Source: Oscillospiraceae bacterium (GTDB lineage Bacteria; Bacillota; Clostridia; Oscillospirales; Ruminococcaceae). From it: a stretch of DNA of 64,000 nucleotides. The translations under genes and the position numbers were made by a program. Below the pieces are notes generated by a model. The model saw nothing but the letters and a program-made list of their open reading frames with translations. It ran no database searches and was not told the origin of the DNA. The first letter of the stretch is position 1, and each line of letters opens with the position of its first letter. Shown piece after piece: positions 1 through 9,791 of the stretch. The stretch covers positions 124,001 through 188,000 of the forward strand of contig JAFQIY010000069.1 in assembly GCA_017415165.1 (NCBI GenBank), in the 5' to 3' direction.

Positions 1-2610
1 ACGAACCTCAGCACCGATACGGATAATACCGCGGTCGTCAAGGTCCTTGAGAGCGTCTTCACCGACATTAGGAATGTCGCGTGTGATTTCCTCAGGTCCG
101 AGCTTTGTATCACGGGATTCAATCTCATATTCTTCAATATGGATAGAGGTGTACATATCTTCACGAACAACACGTTCATTAAGGAGAACGGCGTCCTCGT
201 AGTTGTAGCCTTCCCAGGTCATAAAGCCGATGAGAGCGTTCTTACCGATAGAAATTTCGCCGTTGCAGGTAGCAGGACCGTCGGCAAGAACCTGTCCAAC
301 GTGTATCTCTTCACCCTTGTCAACGATAGGACGCTGGTTTACACAAGTACCCTGGTTGGAACGCTTGAACTTTGTAAGCTTATAAGTGTGTGTTGCGCCT
401 GTGCCTTCCTTGATGACAACTTCGTCAGCGGAAACACGTTCAACAACACCGTCGTGCTTGGAAACAACACATACGCCTGAGTCAACAGCAGACTTATACT
501 CCATACCTGTACCAACGATAGGTGATTCGGTTTTGAGGAGCGGAACAGCCTGACGCTGCATGTTCGCACCCATAAGGGCACGGTTTGCGTCGTCGTTTTC
601 AAGGAACGGAATCATCGCAGTAGCGATGGAAACTACCATCTTAGGAGAAACGTCCATATAATCGATACGTTCACGTTCACATTCGAGAATCTGGTCACGG
701 TAACGTGCATTAACGATAGGACGTGCAAACTTACCGTCTTCTGTAAGAGGTTCGTTCGCCTGAGCAACTGTAAAGTTATCTTCAACGTCAGCTGTCATAT
801 AAACAACTTCATCAGTTACAACACCTGTTGCCTTATCAACCTTTCTGTATGGAGCTTCGATAAAGCCGTACTCATTGATACGCGCAAAGGAAGCGAGGTA
901 AGAGATAAGACCGATGTTAGGTCCTTCAGGGGTTTCGATAGGACACATTCTTCCGTAGTGGGAGTAGTGTACGTCACGAACTTCGAATCCGGCACGGTCA
1001 CGGGAAAGACCGCCTGGACCGAGGGCTGAAAGACGTCTTTTATGTGTAAGCTCTGCAAGAGGGTTTGTCTGATCCATAAACTGTGAAAGCGGTGATGAAC
1101 CAAAGAATTCCTTGATTGCAGCAGTAATTGGTCTGATATTGATAAGAGCCTGCGGAGTGATGGAATCCATATCCTGAGTCTGGATATTCATTCTTTCACG
1201 GATAACTCTTTCCATACGGGAGAAGCCGATTCTGAACTGGTTCTGAAGAAGTTCGCCGACAGAACGGATTCTTCTGTTGCCGAGGTGGTCGATATCGTCG
1301 ACAAGCCCTACACCTTCGCAAAGGTTAATGAAGTAGCTGATTGTAGCATAGATATCGTCAAGGATAATATGCTTAGGAACGAGTTCCTCAGCACGGGACT
1401 TGATCATTTCCTCAAGCTCTTCCTTATCGGAAGCAGTTTCGAGGATTTCCTTGAGAACCTTGAAGTATACCTTTTCGTTGATACCGTACTTTTCAGGGTC
1501 AAAATCAACGTAAGGAGCCATATCAACCATACGGTTGCCGAGAACCTTTACTTCACGCTCTTCAATGCTGTGAGATGTTTCGCCTGTAGGTGTTGTGAAG
1601 GTTTCCTTATGTTCAACACGGAGCCATACTTCGCCTACACCTGCCTGCTCGATTTCCATAGCCTTATCGTAAGTGATAAGGTCACCCTCGTCAGCCATAA
1701 TTTCGCCTGTAAGAGGGTTGGCAACAGGTCTTGAGAGATAGTGTCCCGAAATTCTTGAGCCTACGCCAAGCTTCTTGTTATACTTGTAACGTCCGAAGCG
1801 TGCAAGGTCATATCTCTTTGCGTCAAAGAAAAGACCGTTGAGGTGATTTTCCGCACTTTCAACCGTAGGAGGTTCACCCGGACGAAGCTTCTTATATACT
1901 TCAAGAAGAGCTTCTTCTCTGTTCTTTGTAGTATCCTTCTGAAGAATTGTCTGGTTAAGACGCTCGTCTGTACCGAAAATTTCTTCGATTTCAACATCAG
2001 TACCGCAGCCGAGGGAACGGATAAATGTTGTAAGAGGAATTTTTCTGTTTTTATCAATTCTTACATAAGCAACATCGTTTGAGTCCATTTCGTACTCAAG
2101 CCATGCACCTCTGTTAGGGATAACAGTTGCTTTAAAAAGGTCCTTACCGGTCTTATCCTTTTCAAATGAGTAGTAAACACCGGGAGAACGAACGAGCTGT
2201 GATACGATAACACGCTCAGCACCGTTGATTACGAACGTACCGCTGTCTGTCATAAGCGGGAAATCGCCCATAAACACTTCATTTTCTTTTACTACACCTG
2301 TTTCCTTGTTCCAGAGAGTAGCCTTTACTCTCAGCGGAGCAGCATAAGTAACATCACGTTCCTTACACTCTGCAACGGAATACTTAGGTGTGTCGTCGAT
2401 GGAATAGTCCACAAAGTTAAGCACGAGATTACCGTTGTAATCTGTAATTGCCGCAACATCGCGGAATACTTCTTTAAGTCCCTCCTCCAGAAACCATTTG
2501 TAGGAATTTTTCTGCACCTCGATAAGGTTCGGCATTTCGAGAGCTTCATTAATCTTACTGAAACTCATTCTCGTCGTTTTACCGAGCTGCACCGGCTTGA
2601 CATTCACCAT
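1..2610 (-). CDS. rpoB: RNA polymerase beta subunit, 5' part (C-terminus outside window)
   Basis: Beta subunit of the core RNA polymerase; it forms the rifampicin pocket and part of the active site. The frame is open from an ATG at 2610 to the window edge (870 codons), so the C-terminal part is missing. The start has an AAGGAGGG ribosome site 8-10 bases upstream and gives [17 protein letters not shown]. The rifampicin cluster (about 1030-1110) reads [17 protein letters not shown] followed by [13 protein letters not shown], with the usual Asp, His and Ser at the common resistance positions, so the allele looks wild type (inference). The gene has its own promoter (2753-2781) and lies downstream of comM, not of rplJ-rplL. 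Identification is secure. Confidence 0.98.
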   Translation of the reverse strand, partial: MVNVKPVQLGKTTRMSFSKINEALEMPNLIEVQKNSYKWFLEEGLKEVFRDVAAITDYNGNLVLNFVDYSIDDTPKYSVAECKERDVTYAAPLRVKATLWNKETGVVKENEVFMGDFPLMTDSGTFVINGAERVIVSQLVRSPGVYYSFEKDKTGKDLFKATVIPNRGAWLEYEMDSNDVAYVRIDKNRKIPLTTFIRSLGCGTDVEIEEIFGTDERLNQTILQKDTTKNREEALLEVYKKLRPGEPPTVESAENHLNGLFFDAKRYDLARFGRYKYNKKLGVGSRISGHYLSRPVANPLTGEIMADEGDLITYDKAMEIEQAGVGEVWLRVEHKETFTTPTGETSHSIEEREVKVLGNRMVDMAPYVDFDPEKYGINEKVYFKVLKEILETASDKEELEEMIKSRAEELVPKHIILDDIYATISYFINLCEGVGLVDDIDHLGNRRIRSVGELLQNQFRIGFSRMERVIRERMNIQTQDMDSITPQALINIRPITAAIKEFFGSSPLSQFMDQTNPLAELTHKRRLSALGPGGLSRDRAGFEVRDVHYSHYGRMCPIETPEGPNIGLISYLASFARINEYGFIEAPYRKVDKATGVVTDEVVYMTADVEDNFTVAQANEPLTEDGKFARPIVNARYRDQILECERERIDYMDVSPKMVVSIATAMIPFLENDDANRALMGANMQRQAVPLLKTESPIVGTGMEYKSAVDSGVCVVSKHDGVVERVSADEVVIKEGTGATHTYKLTKFKRSNQGTCVNQRPIVDKGEEIHVGQVLADGPATCNGEISIGKNALIGFMTWEGYNYEDAVLLNERVVREDMYTSIHIEEYEIESRDTKLGPEEITRDIPNVGEDALKDLDDRGIIRIGAEVR

Positions 2611-2752
2611 AGGCGGGTCCCTCCTTATTTTTTTGCGGGGATAGAACATCTTCCGAAAATATTTTTTCGGAGTTATTGCAATCTTAAAAGTAATGTGTTA
2701 TACTATATATAACGTCAAAACGGCATAAGATTACATTATGATACAGTATATT

Positions 2753-2781
2753 ATTATACAACAATATTCAAGCGTTGTCAA
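2753..2781 (-). promoter_or_regulatory. rpoB promoter, perfect consensus
   Basis: On the minus strand TTGACA (2776-2781) is separated by 17 bases from TATAAT (2753-2758), an exact sigma-A consensus. Transcription should begin near 2746, leaving a leader of about 135 bases before rpoB. The leader contains a hairpin with arms TCCGAAAA/TTTTCGGA (2652-2671). Confidence 0.85.
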
Positions 2782-2810
2782 GGATTTTTCCACGATTTAT
2801 TAGATTTATT

Positions 2811-2885
2811 AAAAATAACCGTATTCGAAGCAAAAACGAATACGGTTATTTTTTATTTTATACAAAAAACACAATATTTTGTGTT
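2811..2885 (-). terminator. Tandem terminator hairpins after comM
   Basis: Two hairpins follow the comM stop. The first has arms AACACAA/TTGTGTT (2868-2885) and runs into T5-6 on the minus strand. The second has 14-base arms AATAACCGTATTCG/CGAATACGGTTATT (2814-2850) with T-rich flanks on both strands. They insulate rpoB from comM read-through. Confidence 0.8.
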
Positions 2886-2893
2886 ATATTTTA

Positions 2894-4420
2894 TTATCCG
2901 CCCCAATATTTACGGTCGAGGCTTCTGAACTGTACAGCCTGAGCGATATGAGCCTTGTCGATTACTTCCGAGCCGTTCATATCGGCAATTGTTCTTGCAA
3001 CCTTCAATATACGGTCATACGCACGTGCGGAAAGTCCCATCTTCTCAAACACGTTTTTCAGCGTTTCCTTTGCCCTGTCGGTCATTACGCACACATCTGC
3101 AAGCATATCCGAGGTAATTCTCGCATTGCAGGTAACCTTTGTACCCTTAAAGCGTTCATTCTGTATTTCTCTTGCAGCCTGAACACGTTCTCTTATCTGT
3201 GCGGAGCTTTCCTCTTTGGCTGTGGAAGAAATATGCTCAAACTCAACAGGCGGAACTTCAACGTGTATATCAAATCGGTCAAGGAGAGGGCCGCTTATTT
3301 TTGAGAGATATGCAGAAACCTGCTTCTGCGAACAGGTGCATTTTCTCGTGGGGTGTCCGTAATATCCGCAGGGACAGGGGTTCATTGCGGCAACAAGCAT
3401 AAAGCTGCACGGATATGTAATAGCACCTGCTGCACGAGAAATCGTAACCTGCTGGTCTTCAAGGGGCTGACGGAGGATTTCAAGTGCAGGTCTCTGAAAT
3501 TCGGCAAGCTCGTCCAGAAACAGCATACCGTTATGTGCAAGTGATATTTCCCCGGGACGCGGAATTGTTCCTCCACCCGCAAGTCCTGCCGAAGAAATTG
3601 TATGGTGGGGACTTCTGAAAGGGCGTGCTGTAACGAGCGGGTGCTCCTTATTTACAAGTCCCGAAACCGAATGGACGTTGGTTGTTTCGATTGACTCCTC
3701 AAAGGTCATTGCAGGAAGAATTGTGTTAAGGCGCTTGGCAAGCATTGACTTACCCGAACCCGGGCTGCCAATCATCAGCACATTATGTCCCCCTGCTGCG
3801 GCGTACTCCAGTGCCTTTTTAGCTGCATACTGACCCTTTACGTCAGCAAAATCAAGAGTGTCAAATCTTTCCTCTGGCTTTATTTCGTATGGGCGCTGAG
3901 GAAGAATTACTTCCTCACGGCTGAAATGCCTTATAAGCTGACCTGCATTTTCAACGCCGTACACGGTTACGCCCTCGACAACGCTTGCTTCATAAGCATT
4001 GTCAGCAGGAACAAACACATTCTCAAAGCCTGCTTTCTTGGCTATAAGCACCATTGGCAGAACACCGTTTACAGGTCTTACGTCACCGTTGAGGGAAACC
4101 TCTCCGATGAATGCGGATTTTGAAATATCATCCTGAATATGTCCCATTACGCAGAGAAGTGCAACATAAATTGCAAGGTCGTGGACGCTTCCCGATTTTC
4201 TTGTATCGGCAGGGGCAAGGTTTACGATTACCTTTGCAAGAGGAAAAGCGATGTTGCAGCATCTCAGTGCCGAACGAATTCTTTCACGGCTTTCCTTTAC
4301 GACTGTATCGCCAAGACCTACTATATCAAATGCAGGCGCGCCCTTGCTTGTTTCTATTTCAACCTCAACAGGAAACGCATTGAGACCGAAAAGTCCGAGG
4401 CTGTTCACTTTGGCAAACAT
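2894..4420 (-). CDS. comM: YifB/ComM family AAA+ ATPase (Mg-chelatase-like)
   Basis: 508 residues, the usual length for the YifB/ComM family. Residues 1-170 form the N-terminal ChlI-like (Lon-S5-like) fold. A Walker A GSPGSGKS lies at 218-225, a Walker B-like LDELAEF follows, then a Cys cluster NPCPCGYYGHPTRKCTC and the C-terminal Mg-chelatase ATPase region. In naturally transformable bacteria ComM is a helicase that extends branch migration during recombination; in Clostridia the role is not established. The ATG at 4420 lies 2 bases after the hydrolase stop at 4423, so the two genes are probably co-transcribed. Two terminators follow. Confidence 0.93.
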   Translation of the reverse strand: MFAKVNSLGLFGLNAFPVEVEIETSKGAPAFDIVGLGDTVVKESRERIRSALRCCNIAFPLAKVIVNLAPADTRKSGSVHDLAIYVALLCVMGHIQDDISKSAFIGEVSLNGDVRPVNGVLPMVLIAKKAGFENVFVPADNAYEASVVEGVTVYGVENAGQLIRHFSREEVILPQRPYEIKPEERFDTLDFADVKGQYAAKKALEYAAAGGHNVLMIGSPGSGKSMLAKRLNTILPAMTFEESIETTNVHSVSGLVNKEHPLVTARPFRSPHHTISSAGLAGGGTIPRPGEISLAHNGMLFLDELAEFQRPALEILRQPLEDQQVTISRAAGAITYPCSFMLVAAMNPCPCGYYGHPTRKCTCSQKQVSAYLSKISGPLLDRFDIHVEVPPVEFEHISSTAKEESSAQIRERVQAAREIQNERFKGTKVTCNARITSDMLADVCVMTDRAKETLKNVFEKMGLSARAYDRILKVARTIADMNGSEVIDKAHIAQAVQFRSLDRKYWGG

Positions 4421-4422
4421 AA

Positions 4423-5367
4423 TTATTCCTCCACTTCATTTATATGGTTGCTGCACCATTGTACAATATCGTTATACACTTCATTTCGATTAATTTCGTT
4501 AAGTACTTCGTGACGTGCACCCTCATACAGCTTCATTTCAACAGCTGTACAGCCTGCATTATCAAGCACCTCAAAAAGCTCACGGGGACCCTTGCCCCAC
4601 TGCCCTATCGGGTCAGCTTCTCCGCCCAGTATAAGGAATGGTTTATCCTTCGGAGTTGCTTCAATACATTTCTTATCTGTTGCATACATAAAAAGCTTTA
4701 TCAGGTCGCAGTAGGCACTTATTGTAAATATAAAATTACATTTCGGGTCATCATAGAACTTATAGACAATATTATCATCTCTCGTAAGCCAGCCGAATTT
4801 ATTTGCAGGGTCATCTATTTTGATATTTGTATATCCATAAACCAGCTTTTCGATAAGCTCCGAACGGCACATATCTCCGCTTGCCCTGCGGAATGTATCC
4901 GCCATTGCCATAACGGCATCAACCTTTACCTTTGTATTCAGCGCACCGAGGAGAATTACACCATTATAAAGGTATCCGCATTTTGACACGGCAACCCTTG
5001 CAGTAAGCGAGCCAAGGCTGTGTCCGATTAAGAACAACGGCGTTTCAGGATACTGCTTACGGATTATTTTTGACATCTGCACGGTATCCTTCACGAGATA
5101 CTGCCAGCCCTTCTGCGGAGCAAAATAACCGAGATAATCATCATTCAGGACAGATTTGCCGTGTCCCAGATGGTCGTGACCGCACACAGCAAAGCCGTTA
5201 TCACAGAGAAAAGCTATGAATTCCTCATATCTTCCGATATATTCACACATTCCGTGAGTAATCTGAATAACTGCTTTCGGCTCAGCCGCAGGCTTGTATA
5301 TGTAATATGCAATATTATCCGTACCGTTTGAACTTCTGAAAAAGTCAGATGTTTTGTCATAATTCAT
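4423..5367 (-). CDS. Alpha/beta hydrolase, lysophospholipase/monoacylglycerol lipase-like
   Basis: 314 residues of the serine hydrolase type (Hydrolase_4/S33-like). The nucleophile elbow is GHSLGS with Ser117, and an oxyanion-type THGMCEY segment lies near residue 37. The late Asp (GGEADPIG) and His (EGARHEVLNE) complete a plausible Ser-Asp-His triad. There is no signal peptide, so it is cytoplasmic. The family cleaves carboxyl esters such as monoacylglycerols or lysophospholipids; the substrate cannot be read here. I chose the ATG at 5367 because the AGGTGG ribosome site lies 5 bases before it; an upstream GTG at 5376 overlaps that site. It is the first gene of an operon with comM. Confidence 0.85.
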   Translation of the reverse strand: MNYDKTSDFFRSSNGTDNIAYYIYKPAAEPKAVIQITHGMCEYIGRYEEFIAFLCDNGFAVCGHDHLGHGKSVLNDDYLGYFAPQKGWQYLVKDTVQMSKIIRKQYPETPLFLIGHSLGSLTARVAVSKCGYLYNGVILLGALNTKVKVDAVMAMADTFRRASGDMCRSELIEKLVYGYTNIKIDDPANKFGWLTRDDNIVYKFYDDPKCNFIFTISAYCDLIKLFMYATDKKCIEATPKDKPFLILGGEADPIGQWGKGPRELFEVLDNAGCTAVEMKLYEGARHEVLNEINRNEVYNDIVQWCSNHINEVEE

Positions 5368-5407
5368 TGTTTCCACCTACTTTTTAATAATAGTACAACT
5401 GCATTTT

Positions 5408-5436
5408 ATTATATCACCGTTTCATATTTTTAACAA
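5408..5436 (-). promoter_or_regulatory. Promoter of hydrolase-comM operon
   Basis: Minus strand: TTGTTA (5431-5436), 17-base spacer, TATAAT (5408-5413). The rest of the divergent gap up to pgcA (5368-5664) is AT-rich. A weak plus-strand -10 TATACT (5590-5595) without a good -35 may serve pgcA. Confidence 0.7.
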
Positions 5437-5664
5437 GAGTTTACCGCAAAAATTTGTTTCAGAGAAAAAATGTACAATTTTTTCTCCTGCAAAAAAATAT
5501 TTTTGGCTGTTTTACTCTTAATTTTGCCCTAACAAATAAATAGTTGTTAAAAATTTTTAAAACCTATTTTCAAGCGGAAAATTTTGTGGTATACTATATC
5601 ATATTATGCTGATAAAGCAATATTTGGTTAGATCATTCATATTTCTTATATGGAGGTATTTTTT

Positions 5665-7386
5665 ATGAACGAAAAAGAGCTCTATGCACTTTGGTGTGAA
5701 AAGGCAGTTGACGACCCTGACCTTCAGACTGAACTCAAGTCCATTGCAGGCGATGACGAGGCTATTCTCGACAGATTCTACCGTGACCTTGAATTCGGTA
5801 CAGGCGGTCTCCGCGGCGTTATCGGTGCAGGCTGCTACAGACTGAACATCTACACAATCAGACGTGCTACTCAGGGTCTTGCTGACTACGTTAAGGAAGC
5901 TTTCCCTGTTAATCCTTCCGTTGCTATCGCTTACGACAGCCGTATCAAGTCCGATGTTTTCGCTAAGGAAGCTGCTGCTGTTCTTGCTGCAAACGGTATC
6001 AAGGCTTACATCTACAACGAGCTTATGCCTACTCCGATGCTTTCCTTCGCTGTCCGTGAACTGAACTGCAGCGCAGGTATTGTTGTTACAGCAAGCCATA
6101 ACCCTGCAAAGTACAACGGCTACAAGGTGTACGGCTCTGACGGTTGTCAGCTTACTCTCGGTGCTGCTGAAATCGTGCTCAAGAACATCAATAACGTTCC
6201 TATGTTTGACGGTGCAAAGGTTATTCCTTTTGAAAAGGGTCTTGAGGACGGCACTATTGAATACATCAAGCAGGAAGTTATCACAAACTACATCAATAAG
6301 GTTTCTGAGCAGGGTATTCACACTGACCTTTGCGCAACAAGCGGTCTTAAAGTTGTTTACACACCTCTCAACGGTACAGGCAACAAGCCTGTTCGTATGA
6401 TTCTCAACAAGATTGGTATCACAGACGTTACCGTTGTCCCTGAGCAGGAATATCCTAACGGCAACTTCCCTACCTGTCCTTTCCCTAATCCTGAAATCAA
6501 GGAAGCACTTGCTCTCGGTCTGAAGCTTTGCGAAAGCGTACAGCCTGACCTGCTCCTTGCTACTGACCCTGACGCTGACCGTGTTGGTATTGCTGTTCCT
6601 GACGGAAAGGGCGATTACGTTCTTTTCACAGGTAATGAAGTTGGTGCAATGCTCCTCGAATACATCTGTGCTGAAAGAACAAAGCTCGGCACAATGCCTG
6701 AGGACCCGATTGCTGTAAAGACAATCGTTACAACTGACATTGCAAAGGCTATTGCTGAAGAATACGGCGTAAAGATTATCGACGTACTTACAGGCTTCAA
6801 GTTCATCGGTGAACAGATTGGTTTCCTCGAAGACAAGGGCGAGGAAGACCGTTACATCTTCGGTTTCGAAGAAAGCTACGGCTACCTTGCAGGCTCTTAC
6901 GTTCGTGACAAGGACGCTGTTGTTGCTTCTATGCTTATCTGTGAAATGGCTGCATTCTACCGTACAAAGGGTATCACTATGCTTCAGGCTCGTGAGAATA
7001 TGTACAAGAAATACGGTGTTTACACACATACTCAGAAGTCCTTCACCTGCGAAGGTGCAACAGGTATGCAGAAGATGAAGGAGCTTATGACAATGCTCCG
7101 TACAGATACTCCTAAGGAAATCGGCGGTCTTGCTGTAATCCGTTTTGACGATTACCTTGCAAGCACTTCCGTTGACTGCAAGACAGGTGATAAGACAATG
7201 CTTACACTTCCTAAGTCTGATGTTCTTACATTTGCACTTGAAGGCAACGCTTCCGTTATTATCCGTCCATCAGGCACAGAACCTAAGATTAAGGCTTACT
7301 ACACTACAACAGGTGCAACAAAGTCTGAGGCTGACGCACTTGAAGAAAAGATTTCCGCAGACTTCCAGAGAATTCTCGGTTTCTAA
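5665..7386 (+). CDS. pgcA: Alpha-phosphoglucomutase (phosphohexomutase family)
   Basis: 573 residues, the length of the PgcA/PGM2-type enzymes. It interconverts glucose-1-phosphate and glucose-6-phosphate (often mannose phosphates too), linking glycogen and maltodextrin breakdown and cell-wall sugar supply to glycolysis. The phosphoserine loop TASHNP (142-147, Ser144), the metal loop TDPDADR (near 304), the sugar loop FGFEESYGYL and the phosphate loop RPSGTEPKIKAY are all present. The start at 5665 follows GGAGG by 8 bases; an in-frame ATG at 5650 would bury that site. It is followed by a strong terminator. Codons such as GCT, GTT and CTT dominate, as expected for a highly expressed gene. Confidence 0.95.
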   Translation: MNEKELYALWCEKAVDDPDLQTELKSIAGDDEAILDRFYRDLEFGTGGLRGVIGAGCYRLNIYTIRRATQGLADYVKEAFPVNPSVAIAYDSRIKSDVFAKEAAAVLAANGIKAYIYNELMPTPMLSFAVRELNCSAGIVVTASHNPAKYNGYKVYGSDGCQLTLGAAEIVLKNINNVPMFDGAKVIPFEKGLEDGTIEYIKQEVITNYINKVSEQGIHTDLCATSGLKVVYTPLNGTGNKPVRMILNKIGITDVTVVPEQEYPNGNFPTCPFPNPEIKEALALGLKLCESVQPDLLLATDPDADRVGIAVPDGKGDYVLFTGNEVGAMLLEYICAERTKLGTMPEDPIAVKTIVTTDIAKAIAEEYGVKIIDVLTGFKFIGEQIGFLEDKGEEDRYIFGFEESYGYLAGSYVRDKDAVVASMLICEMAAFYRTKGITMLQARENMYKKYGVYTHTQKSFTCEGATGMQKMKELMTMLRTDTPKEIGGLAVIRFDDYLASTSVDCKTGDKTMLTLPKSDVLTFALEGNASVIIRPSGTEPKIKAYYTTTGATKSEADALEEKISADFQRILGF

Positions 7387-7394
7387 ATGAAATT

Positions 7395-7431
7395 AAGGCT
7401 CATTGTTCCGCAAAGGCAATGAGCCTTTTTT
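7395..7431 (+). terminator. pgcA terminator
   Basis: Hairpin with arms AAGGCTCATTG/CAATGAGCCTT (7395-7405 and 7417-7427) and a following T6 run. Confidence 0.9.
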
Positions 7432-7446
7432 ACAAGGAGTGACATT

Positions 7447-8160
7447 ATGGCTGATACTAAAAGAATTGAAAATACAATCGGAAAAGTAATTTCATTTTTA
7501 TTTCTTGCAATAGCCTTGATAAATCTTGCTGTTGTTGTTATGACCTCGGCTTTTATGCCTGTCGTTATGATGATTATCTGCACAGCTTGCTTCTTCGTTG
7601 CTTTCAGAAAAAAGCAGTATGATGCAAAAGCAATTGCTGTTGAACTTTTTGCTGTACTTCTTTTAGCGTATTTTATATTTTTTACTGCATTCTTTTCGGG
7701 ACGTATGAAGTGGCAGTATCCTTTTCAGCGCTGGTACATCGAATTTATGGCAAATGATGACACTGACGGATTTTTTCCTGACAAGCTCCCTGAGGACGCT
7801 GAAAACTTCCGCACGGAATATGTACCTCCTATGATGCAGGCAAGCGGTTACTACTATATTTGCTTCAACACGGAGGATATTGAGCAGTACAAGGCTTACA
7901 CTGAAAATGCAGTGCTGTCATTTACTATGGAGGAATACAATAACGGACTTTCGGCGGAAAATTCTGCAAGGTTTGATGAGCTTGCAGAAGAAGGATACGG
8001 GTTGGAATTTTATGTAAACGCACCTTATTGCATTGATAACTCCAAAAGCAACACGGAAATCCATATAATTAACTCAAATTTTTACTGGAATCACCCTCAC
8101 ACAGACATTATTTTTATCAATTATGATGAAAAGCTGGTTTGTTTTTATAGTGTTGGATAA
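7447..8160 (+). CDS. Hypothetical protein with two N-terminal membrane segments
   Basis: 237 residues, not recognised. The ATG follows AAGGAG by 7 bases. Three hydrophobic stretches lie in the first 85 residues (about 15-34, 37-57 and 66-83), followed by a hydrophilic region of about 150 residues rich in Tyr, Asn and acidic residues. A membrane protein with a large C-terminal domain, facing either side, fits this pattern. It sits alone between the pgcA terminator and the promoter of the acetyltransferase pair. No function is proposed. Confidence 0.7.
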   Translation: MADTKRIENTIGKVISFLFLAIALINLAVVVMTSAFMPVVMMIICTACFFVAFRKKQYDAKAIAVELFAVLLLAYFIFFTAFFSGRMKWQYPFQRWYIEFMANDDTDGFFPDKLPEDAENFRTEYVPPMMQASGYYYICFNTEDIEQYKAYTENAVLSFTMEEYNNGLSAENSARFDELAEEGYGLEFYVNAPYCIDNSKSNTEIHIINSNFYWNHPHTDIIFINYDEKLVCFYSVG

Positions 8161-8166
8161 ATTCTC

Positions 8167-8195
8167 TTGACATAAGTATTAAAAACATATATAAT
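8167..8195 (+). promoter_or_regulatory. Promoter of the GNAT pair, perfect consensus
   Basis: TTGACA (8167-8172), 17-base spacer, TATAAT (8190-8195); both hexamers match consensus. It lies just after the stop of the preceding gene and 56 bases before the first GNAT start. Confidence 0.85.
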
Positions 8196-8251
8196 ATTTT
8201 TTGTGTGCGTTTTTTTGAAAAATTATGTCGTTTTTATGTGAGGTTATTGTT

Positions 8252-9103
8252 ATGAAAACAAAGGCTTATAATATTTACTGCAAGTGTTTCCCTCAGCTTC
8301 CGCTGGAAGAAGAAATGTTCCTGAAACTGATTGATATGGAAAACTGCAAGCTTATCCCACACTATGAGCACGAGGTTCTGGCTGGTTTTGCTGTTGTAAA
8401 GGGCAGCTGTATCCGTCTGCTTTGCGTTGCTCCTGATTACCGTGGACGCGGCATCGGCAGCAAGCTTATGAAAAAGTGTGAACAGTACATTTCCGAAAAT
8501 GGATTTGACAAGGCTATTCTCGGTGACAAGGGCTCGGAGTTTTTAATTGGTGCGGTTACTCCTGAAAATCAGTGGAATGATATGCGCAACCGTTTCTTTG
8601 AGCGTGAAGGTTACTCCGCACGCAACGGCTGTCTTGAAATGAAGATGAGTCTTGCTGATTTTGACTATGGCAAGCTTGATATTCCTGTCTGTCCCGACGA
8701 TGTTGTTTTCGGCTATCTTGACAAGAGCGAAAAGGCTGAGCTTGTTGAAGCTGTAGGCAAGGTCAGTCCTGACTGGGTAGAATATTTCACTATGGAAAGC
8801 CCTGTTTTTGCAGCTAAAAAGGACGGAAAAATCGCAGGCTTCTGCATCGTTGACGAAAATGCTGACACGATTATCAGCACAGGCAAAAACAATGTTGGTA
8901 TTATTGGCTGTGTGGGTGTTGTTCCTGAAATGAGAAGAAACGGCATCGGTCTGCGTATGGTTGCAAAGGCTATGGACGACATCAAGGGAAAAGGCTGTGA
9001 CGATGTATTCATTCACTTTACATATCTTGACTGGTGGTACGGCAGACTTGGTTTCAAGACCTTCCTGCACTACTGGTTCGGTGAAAAGGAGCTTTGCAAG
9101 TGA
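8252..9103 (+). CDS. GNAT acetyltransferase with two GNAT-like halves
   Basis: 283 residues. The acetyl-CoA loop of motif A occurs twice: APDYRGRGIGSKLMKKCEQY near residue 65 and VVPEMRRNGIGLRMVAKAM near residue 227, so this is a tandem GNAT protein. Such proteins move an acyl group from acyl-CoA to an amine; the acceptor cannot be inferred. I start it at the ATG at 8252, which follows a GAGGT site; the upstream ATG at 8225 has no ribosome site. Its stop overlaps the GTG start of the next GNAT gene, so the two are translationally coupled and may act on related substrates. Confidence 0.85.
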   Translation: MKTKAYNIYCKCFPQLPLEEEMFLKLIDMENCKLIPHYEHEVLAGFAVVKGSCIRLLCVAPDYRGRGIGSKLMKKCEQYISENGFDKAILGDKGSEFLIGAVTPENQWNDMRNRFFEREGYSARNGCLEMKMSLADFDYGKLDIPVCPDDVVFGYLDKSEKAELVEAVGKVSPDWVEYFTMESPVFAAKKDGKIAGFCIVDENADTIISTGKNNVGIIGCVGVVPEMRRNGIGLRMVAKAMDDIKGKGCDDVFIHFTYLDWWYGRLGFKTFLHYWFGEKELCK

Positions 9104-9522
9104 TTATTACGCACGATTTTTTCGACGGAAATGTTCCTGCTGAGGCAAGAAAAATCCGTCAGGACGTTTTTATGACGGAACAGGGATTTTCCTACGAATT
9201 TGACGAAAATGACTATATCAGCGTACATATTCTGCTTTGCTGTGACGGTGTACCTGCGGGCACAGGCAGGCTTTTCAAGGACAAGGACGGCTCGTGGCAC
9301 GTCGGCAGAATTGCTGTGAGAAAGGAATTCCGAGGAAAAAATCTCGGTGCGGAGGTTATGCTTCGGATTGAGGACAAGGCTCGTGAACTTGGTGCGGACA
9401 AGATTGTTCTTTCGGCACAGTGCAGGGTTCGCGGCTTCTATGAGAAATGCGGTTACACGGCTTACGGCGAGGTTTATCTTGATGAGGACTGCGAGCATAT
9501 CAGGATGGAAAAAATACTATAA
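9100..9522 (+). CDS. GNAT acetyltransferase, ElaA/YjcF-like
   Basis: 140 residues, a single GNAT domain. The motif VRKEFRGKNLGAEVMLRIED binds acetyl-CoA, and the ending (CGYTAYGEVYLDEDCEHIRME) is typical of small GNAT enzymes related to YjcF/ElaA (family assignment by pattern). The start is GTG at 9100, overlapping the upstream stop (GTGA) and placed 8 bases after AAAGGAG. It is the second gene of a two-gene operon and ends in a terminator. Confidence 0.82.
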   Translation: MIITHDFFDGNVPAEARKIRQDVFMTEQGFSYEFDENDYISVHILLCCDGVPAGTGRLFKDKDGSWHVGRIAVRKEFRGKNLGAEVMLRIEDKARELGADKIVLSAQCRVRGFYEKCGYTAYGEVYLDEDCEHIRMEKIL

Positions 9523-9533
9523 TTGTACAAAGC

Positions 9534-9580
9534 AAAGAGTTGGGGGTGTGAATGATATATCGCCCCTACTCTTTATTTTT
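9534..9580 (+). terminator. Terminator of the GNAT operon
   Basis: Stem AAAGAGT/ACTCTTT (9534-9540 and 9568-9574) extended by GGGG/CCCC, followed by ATTTTTG. Past it, 9581-9679 carries palindromes such as TCAACAA-atta-TTGTTGA (9590-9607) and is otherwise featureless. Confidence 0.8.
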
Positions 9581-9679
9581 GTTGAAAACTCAACAAATTA
9601 TTGTTGATGTGTCAACGTTTTATTGACGTTTTAACTATAAAATTTGAATTTTTTTCGATAATATGGTTACATAAAAGTA

Positions 9680-9708
9680 TTTACATTTCTTAAACAATGT
9701 GATATAAT
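9680..9708 (+). promoter_or_regulatory. Promoter of the degV-family gene
   Basis: TTTACA (9680-9685), 17-base spacer, TATAAT (9703-9708), about 83 bases before the start codon. Confidence 0.8.
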
Positions 9709-9791
9709 AACTATGTTTTATTAAGGCTTAAATTGTAAACTTGTTTATTTCGGTTTGCAGTTCAATCTATTACGAATGGAGATTTTTTACT

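Noticed and set aside
5544-5561. Rex operator upstream of pgcA (TTGTTAA followed by TTTTAAAA)
   Set aside because: Only one half-site matches; the other is generic A/T sequence.
5599-7029. 476-codon open frame antisense to pgcA
   Set aside because: It lies wholly over a well-conserved enzyme gene, has no ribosome site, and its composition (Cys, Val, Asn rich) is that of the reverse complement of GC-biased codons.
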